This document shows, piece by piece, positions 60,281-64,000 of a stretch of 64,000 nt of DNA. How positions within the stretch are numbered: position 1 is the first letter of the stretch; each line of letters begins with the position of its first letter. Source of the DNA: Flavobacterium aquidurense (GTDB taxonomy: Bacteria; Bacteroidota; Bacteroidia; Flavobacteriales; Flavobacteriaceae). The position numbers and the translations under genes were made by a program. The stretch lies in NCBI RefSeq assembly GCF_001404985.1, contig NZ_JRLF01000012.1:496001-560000 (forward strand), in the 5' to 3' direction. Under the pieces are notes generated by a model. It worked only from the letters and a program-made list of their open reading frames with translations. It searched no databases and had not been told where the DNA came from.

Positions 60281-63200
60281 CTAAATTTTACATTTCGCTA
60301 ATATCTCTTTAACTTCTGTTTTACAACTTCCGCAGCCTAATCCTGCGCCGGTATTTTTGCATAAATCGGTAAAATTGTTAACGCCGCTTTTTATTGTTTC
60401 TTCGATATTCCCGGCTCCAACCTGACTGCAGGAACAAACTAATTTACCGAGGACTGGTTTTGCATTTGAACTTCCCCTTAGTAATAAATTTCGTTTGTCT
60501 GATAATTCGATTTTGCTTTCAATCATGGTTTTAAACTCGGCAAATTCATTTTTATCTCCCATTAAAATAGCGCCAACAAGAAGATCATCCTTAACAATAC
60601 ATTTTTTATAATATCGTTTTTTTAGATCAGCAAAAATTATTTCCTCATATGAATCATCATTCTCCGGAATTTCGATATCACCAATACTGCATAAATTAAT
60701 ATCTTCCAGTTTCAGAATATTCATTAAGATAGAACCTTTGTAAAAACTGCTAATATCACCAGCCAAAAAGTTAGCCAGTATATCTGCTTGTTCTTCAGCA
60801 GCTGATGTGATTCCGAATAATTTATTATTAAATTCGGCTATTTCGCCAATGGCAAAAATATCAGGATTTGAGGTTTGCAAATACTGATTTACTTTTACGC
60901 CACGTCCGCAGGCAAGGCCGCTTTCTCTGGCAATTTCTATATTCGGAATTGTTCCTATGGTATAAACAATAGCATTTGCCGTGATGATCCGGCCACTTTT
61001 TAAAGCGATTTCTATTTCATGCGGATTATCGGTTTCAAAAACGGTACTTACTTCATTATCAAAGTAGATTTGAATATCACGAAGCTGAACTTCCTCTGCT
61101 AATAATTTGCTTGAAATTCTGTCTAATTGACGTTCCATTAAGCGGGACGCTCTTTGGATTATAGTTGTTTTTACTTTTTTATGTTTTAAAGCTGCAGCCA
61201 ATTCTAATCCTAACAATCCTCCGCCAATAATTACAACATGTTGTTCTTCAGGTGGAAGATTTGTGCTGTCCAGATGTTTTTTTAAACGGTCAGCATCTTC
61301 TTTACGTCTTACGGTAAATCTGCCGGGAAGATGAAGTTGAGCATTTTCAGGAACAAAAGGCCGGCTTCCAGTTGCTAAAATCAAAGAATCGAAAGTGTGA
61401 ATTTTACCCTGATTATCTGTAATTGTCTTTTTAGCAGCATCAATTTTATCAATAGCCACTCCAGCATTCATCGTAATCTGTAACTTTTTTAACGCTTCGC
61501 CATCTTTTACTTTTAAAAGTTGTTCCCAGGTAAATTCGCCTGTCATGTATTCCGGAAGTAAAACCCGATTGTAAAACGGATTCGCTTCATTCGAGAATAC
61601 AACAATTTCATCTGTAGAATTAAATTCTCGATAATTTTGAATAAACCTGAAAGCTGCTGCTCCGGCGCCAATAATTGCAATTTTCTGGAAAGGTTTTATA
61701 TATTTCCTAATCGCAACTGTAGTATATTTAAAATCAGGTTCTTTAGAAACCGGATCAACAACTGTATTCGTTAGATTATTAGTTCGGTTCAAATCGTTTT
61801 CGAGCTGTTTACCCCAGTGCATGGGCAAAAAAATGATTTTTTCTTTAATAGAATCCGTCACTTTTGCTTTTACGCGAACTTCTCCGTTTTTGCTTGATAC
61901 AACGACAATATCACCATTTTTAATATCATTTTTAAAAGCATCAATTGGATTTATTTCTAAAACCGGACTTGGAGTATGTGTCATTAATCGGGATACTTTT
62001 CCGGTTTTCGTCATAGTGTGCCATTGATCCCGAACTCGTCCTGTTGTTAATATAAACGGAAATTGCGGACTTGGTTGTTCCGAAGTATTTTCAATAGCTG
62101 TTGGTAAATTAAAAATTGCTTTTTGCGATGGCGTATAAAACTTTTTATCCGTAAACAACCGCGGAGTTCCGGCATGTCCATAATCAGGGACAGGCCATTG
62201 AAAAGTTCCTTCGGTTTTTAATCTATGATAATTTAAAAATGAAATATCGATATTGGTATTTTTAGTCAGGGCACAATGTTCTTTGTAGATTTCTTCGGCA
62301 CTATTAAAATTAAAACCATTGAAATTCATTTTTTTTGCAAATCGAATTAAGATTTCTATGTCAGGAAGTGCTTCTCCGGGAGCGTTGATTCCTTTTGGTA
62401 AATAAGAAATCCGACGCTCTGAGTTGGTCATTGTTCCTTCTTTTTCTAACCAGCCGGCGGCAGGCAGTAATAAATCAGCATATTTTGAAGTATCAGCATT
62501 ATGTGAAATATCCTGAACAACAACAAATTTGGCATTTTTCAATGCTTTTTCGATTCGGCGGGAATCAGGTAAGCTAACTAACGGATTCGTACAAATGATC
62601 CAGATGGCTTTCATTTTTCCGGATTCGAGAGCTTCAAACATTTCAGTTGCTGTTAAACCCGGCTTATCTGATATTGCATCAACGCCCCAAAAATCAGCTA
62701 CTTCTTTGCGGTGTTCCGGATTTGCAATCTCTTTGTGTGCCGCTAAAAGTGTTGCCATTCCGCCAACTTCTCTTCCGCCCATTGCGTTAGGTTGTCCGGT
62801 TAATGAAAAAGGCCCTGAACCGGGTTTGCCTATTTGCCCCGTTAATAATGATAAATTCAATAATGCCGTATTTTTATCAACTCCAACAGCACTTTGATTG
62901 AGACCCATTGCCCAAAGCGAAATAAAACCTTTTGCTTTGCCAATAATATCAGCCGCAAGTTTGATATCACTTACCGAAATACCGCAAATTTTAGAAGCTT
63001 TTTCTAATGAAGTGCTTAGAACCAAATCTTTGTATTGTTTGAAATTTTCGGCATTATTTTTTACAAAATCGTGATCTACATATCCTTTTTCGATAATGCG
63101 TTTGGCAATAGCATGGTATAATATAATATCTGATCCCGGAATAATCTGCAAATGCAAATCGGCAAAAGCTGCTGTATCAGTTCGTCTGGGATCTACAACA

Positions 63201-63799
63201 ATAATTTTTATTTTGGGATTTTTCTCTTTGTGTTTTTCGATTCTTCTAAATAAAATAGGATGACACCAAGCCGGATTTGCACCGGTAATCAGGAAAGTAT
63301 CGGCAAGTTCGATATCATCATAAGCAATGGGTACAGCATCTTCTCCAAAAGTTTTTTTATACCCCACAACCGCAGAGCTCATACAAAGACGAGAGTTTGT
63401 ATCTATATTATTGGTTTTCAGAAAACCTTTTACTAGTTTGTTTACCAAATAATATTCTTCGGTTAAACATTGGCCAGAAATGTAAAATCCAACGCTATCC
63501 GGGCCGTGTTTTTTTGTTATAGAAGTAAAGACCGCCGCAGCGCGATCGAGTGCCGTATCCCAACTAACACGTTCCAGCGGATACGATTTACTGCCACGCA
63601 TTTCAGGATGTAAAATCCTGTCTGAAGTGTCATTGACTACATAGTGCAGATTCATTCCTTTAGAACATAACATCCCTTTGTTCACCGGATGGTCTTTGTC
63701 GCCCGTAACCATTACGCCATTTTTGGCATCCTTTGTAACGATTATGCCACAGCCAACGCCACAATAAGAACAGGTAGTTTTGATTTTGGTATTTTGCAT
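60281..63799 (-). CDS. Assimilatory nitrate reductase: NasC-type molybdoenzyme fused to NasB/NirB-type flavoprotein
   Basis: 1172 residues. Residues 1-690: [4Fe-4S] Cys10/13/17/45, bis-MGD fold, Mo ligand Cys139 in SRLCMSSAV, C-terminal pterin barrel (LTTGRVRDQWHTMTKTG). Residues about 700-1040: FAD/NAD(P)H oxidoreductase (IIGAGAAAFRFI, IIGGGLLGLELA, FAIGEIAEF). Residues about 1118-1170: BFD-like [2Fe-2S] domain (CSC, then GLGCGSCKTEVKEIL). B. subtilis has these as separate NasC and NasB; here one chain should take NAD(P)H electrons to nitrate. No Tat signal, so cytoplasmic. Likely ends in a nitrite-reducing step by genes outside the window. Confidence 0.9.
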   Translation of the reverse strand: MQNTKIKTTCSYCGVGCGIIVTKDAKNGVMVTGDKDHPVNKGMLCSKGMNLHYVVNDTSDRILHPEMRGSKSYPLERVSWDTALDRAAAVFTSITKKHGPDSVGFYISGQCLTEEYYLVNKLVKGFLKTNNIDTNSRLCMSSAVVGYKKTFGEDAVPIAYDDIELADTFLITGANPAWCHPILFRRIEKHKEKNPKIKIIVVDPRRTDTAAFADLHLQIIPGSDIILYHAIAKRIIEKGYVDHDFVKNNAENFKQYKDLVLSTSLEKASKICGISVSDIKLAADIIGKAKGFISLWAMGLNQSAVGVDKNTALLNLSLLTGQIGKPGSGPFSLTGQPNAMGGREVGGMATLLAAHKEIANPEHRKEVADFWGVDAISDKPGLTATEMFEALESGKMKAIWIICTNPLVSLPDSRRIEKALKNAKFVVVQDISHNADTSKYADLLLPAAGWLEKEGTMTNSERRISYLPKGINAPGEALPDIEILIRFAKKMNFNGFNFNSAEEIYKEHCALTKNTNIDISFLNYHRLKTEGTFQWPVPDYGHAGTPRLFTDKKFYTPSQKAIFNLPTAIENTSEQPSPQFPFILTTGRVRDQWHTMTKTGKVSRLMTHTPSPVLEINPIDAFKNDIKNGDIVVVSSKNGEVRVKAKVTDSIKEKIIFLPMHWGKQLENDLNRTNNLTNTVVDPVSKEPDFKYTTVAIRKYIKPFQKIAIIGAGAAAFRFIQNYREFNSTDEIVVFSNEANPFYNRVLLPEYMTGEFTWEQLLKVKDGEALKKLQITMNAGVAIDKIDAAKKTITDNQGKIHTFDSLILATGSRPFVPENAQLHLPGRFTVRRKEDADRLKKHLDSTNLPPEEQHVVIIGGGLLGLELAAALKHKKVKTTIIQRASRLMERQLDRISSKLLAEEVQLRDIQIYFDNEVSTVFETDNPHEIEIALKSGRIITANAIVYTIGTIPNIEIARESGLACGRGVKVNQYLQTSNPDIFAIGEIAEFNNKLFGITSAAEEQADILANFLAGDISSFYKGSILMNILKLEDINLCSIGDIEIPENDDSYEEIIFADLKKRYYKKCIVKDDLLVGAILMGDKNEFAEFKTMIESKIELSDKRNLLLRGSSNAKPVLGKLVCSCSQVGAGNIEETIKSGVNNFTDLCKNTGAGLGCGSCKTEVKEILAKCKI

Positions 63800-63869
63800 T
63801 ACAGTCTTTTTTTGATACTACTGATTAATTGTTTTTAACAACTAAATAAATCACGTATTTATTTCAAAA

Positions 63870-63928
63870 CAAAAATAAGTATTTTTACGTATTAATACTT
63901 ATTTTTAGAATTTATTTTTCTACTTTTG
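63870..63928. promoter_or_regulatory. Divergent promoter region with 13-bp inverted operator
   Basis: AAAAATAAGTATT (63871-63883) and AATACTTATTTTT (63894-63906) are a perfect 13-bp inverted repeat with a 10-bp spacer. On the minus strand the left arm overlaps TATTTTTG (63870-63877), the likely -7 box of the nitrate reductase gene; on the plus strand TACTTTTG (63921-63928) is the -7 box of the gene leaving the window. Half-sites ATAAGTA/TACTTAT match those before moeA and the marR operon. Confidence 0.6.
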
Positions 63929-63963
63929 ATGAAAATAAAAAAGCAACCGGAATTTATTGTAAA

Positions 63964-64000
63964 ATGTATAAAATCAGGTCTGATGAAAGAAGAACTTCCT
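63964..64000 (+). CDS. 5' end of an unidentified gene (partial)
   Basis: Twelve codons, MYKIRSDERRTS, starting 35 bp after the plus-strand -7 box TACTTTTG. An alternative ATG at 63929 in another frame (MKIKKQPEF...) would lie before the expected transcript start. Too short to identify. Divergent from the nitrate reductase gene. Confidence 0.25.
   Translation, partial: MYKIRSDERRTS

Noticed and set aside
1..64000. tRNA, rRNA, integrase or prophage genes
   Set aside because: None found by eye on either strand; the window shows no sign of an integrated island boundary.

Overview
The window is AT-rich DNA from a Bacteroidota bacterium, most likely a Flavobacterium-like member of the Flavobacteriaceae. 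The evidence is the SusC/SusD pair, Bacteroidetes-only families (DUF4293, DUF3667), -7 promoter elements of the form TAnnTTTG, A-rich leaders instead of Shine-Dalgarno sites, and many short dispersed intergenic repeats. No rRNA, tRNA, CRISPR array, integrase or transposase gene was seen.

Region 1 (1-27.7 kb) is mostly ordinary chromosome on mixed strands: a lipoprotein-type beta-carbonic anhydrase (cut by the window edge), an arginase-fold hydrolase, a SymE-like toxin, DUF2314-ankyrin and DUF1254/DUF1214 proteins, dihydrolipoyl dehydrogenase, a NUMOD4/HNH protein, an ABC exporter, TruA, an SPFH protein, a YfcE-like phosphoesterase, a NarL-type two-component pair, DUF4293 next to rho, an M28 peptidase, DUF3667, a dienelactone hydrolase, a penicillin-acylase homologue, an Lrp regulator divergent from ornithine aminotransferase (rocD), DUF1810 and a YeiH-like membrane protein.

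Region 2 (27.9-39.75 kb, minus strand) reads as one long operon: SusC, SusD, an arylsulfatase, separate DUF1254 and DUF1214 proteins, a 39-residue membrane peptide, a fatty-acid-hydroxylase/sterol-desaturase, a rhodanese-thioredoxin protein whose rhodanese Cys is Ser, and a second sulfatase. In front of susC lies a 10-codon reading frame, MKNMQDCCCK, followed at once by a strong hairpin. I read this as a possible cysteine-sensing leader for a sulfate-ester scavenging operon, and it is the most interesting observation here.

Region 3 (40.7-48.7 kb, plus strand) is a nitrate module: two NarK-type transporters with unusual soluble insertions, a NarI/DsrM-like membrane protein, a molybdopterin oxidoreductase without a Tat signal, a four-cluster ferredoxin, a Tat-type Rieske protein and a two-TM peptide. 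An 18-bp perfect palindrome sits about 41 bp upstream of the predicted start of transcription.

Region 4 (48.8-56.4 kb, plus strand) supplies cofactors: moeA, a TauE/SafE exporter, mobA, cobA (siroheme), moaD, moeB-rhodanese, moaE, a moaC-mogA fusion and moaA. Region 5 (56.4-64 kb) has a Lys/Ala-rich histone-like protein, an SRPBCC-EVE-MarR operon, and an assimilatory nitrate reductase locus: a rubredoxin-tailed protein resembling sulfite/nitrite reductase, and a 1172-residue fusion of a NasC-type molybdoenzyme with a NasB/NirB-type flavoprotein. Inverted ATAAGTA/TACTTAT half-sites overlap the predicted promoters of moeA, the MarR operon and the nitrate reductase gene, which suggests a shared regulator, possibly the encoded MarR protein.
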